The notes below the pieces were generated by a model. The model was given only the letters and a program-made list of their open reading frames with translations, made no database searches and was not told the DNA's origin. DNA of 6,639 bases from Lachnospiraceae bacterium UBA3332 (lineage in GTDB: Bacteria; Bacillota; Clostridia; Lachnospirales; Lachnospiraceae), in NCBI GenBank assembly GCA_002361095.1, contig DERU01000291.1, positions 495 through 7,133 of the forward strand, given 5' to 3'. Positions 6,527-6,639 of this stretch are shown piece by piece; within the stretch, counting starts at the first letter, position 1, and each line of letters begins with the position of its first letter. The translations under genes and the position numbers were made by a program.

Positions 6527-6639
6527 GCCCGTTTCCGCATTATTTTTAAAATGGGGTAACAGTTCGTTCCTTTTTACGGGGTGGGGAAGGGATTGGATCA
6601 AACCGGCAGCAGAGGATCCGCAGGCATGGGCAGCCTCCG
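6527..6639. other. Upstream intergenic stretch or end of a neighbouring gene, nothing firm
   Basis: I see no gene, convincing hairpin terminator or repeat in these 113 bases. On the minus strand a frame open from the right edge ends in TGA at 6600-6598 (RRLPMPADPLLPV), which could be the tail of an upstream gene but is too short to judge. The AT-rich piece at 6536-6552 could serve as an upstream element of the promoter. Confidence 0.3.

Noticed and set aside
6598..6639. C-terminal end of an upstream minus-strand gene (RRLPMPADPLLPV then TGA)
   Set aside because: Thirteen codons are too few to show coding; other minus-strand frames are equally open here and no terminator follows clearly.

Overview
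The window looks like chromosomal DNA from a Gram-positive Firmicute, most likely a clostridium of the Lachnospiraceae type. This rests on a T-box leader ahead of pheS, AAGGAG-like ribosome binding sites, a base composition near half GC, and the style of the proteins. The placement is an inference; no marker gene fixes it.

Everything recognised lies on the minus strand and reads from right to left. At about 6639-6527 there is a short stretch with no gene I can support. A strong sigma-A promoter follows (6526-6498), then a T-box riboswitch of about 255 nt (about 6490-6235) that ends in an intrinsic terminator. Next come pheS (6169-5150, GTG start), a 75-nt gap holding a perfect 8-bp hairpin, and pheT (5074-2654). 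After a 50-nt gap there is a small unrecognised gene with a lysine-rich tail (2603-2283). Its end overlaps by 32 nt the start of an M18 zinc aminopeptidase gene (2314-929). The aminopeptidase stop codon overlaps by 1 nt the start of queA, which runs off the left edge (929-1).

The first two genes encode both subunits of phenylalanyl-tRNA synthetase. The leader should sense uncharged tRNA-Phe through a Phe specifier and an UGGU bulge, and so raise synthetase expression when phenylalanine runs short. I see no terminator between pheT and queA, and the last three genes are tightly packed. Transcripts that pass the T-box could therefore also express the small protein, the aminopeptidase (which frees amino acids from peptides) and the queuosine enzyme QueA. 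A weak candidate promoter before the small gene could let the distal genes run on their own.

I found no mobile element, CRISPR array or novel defence-type system. The points most worth a second look are the reach of the T-box control, the pheS-pheT hairpin, the specifier register, and the overlapping lysine-tailed small gene with its A8 run.
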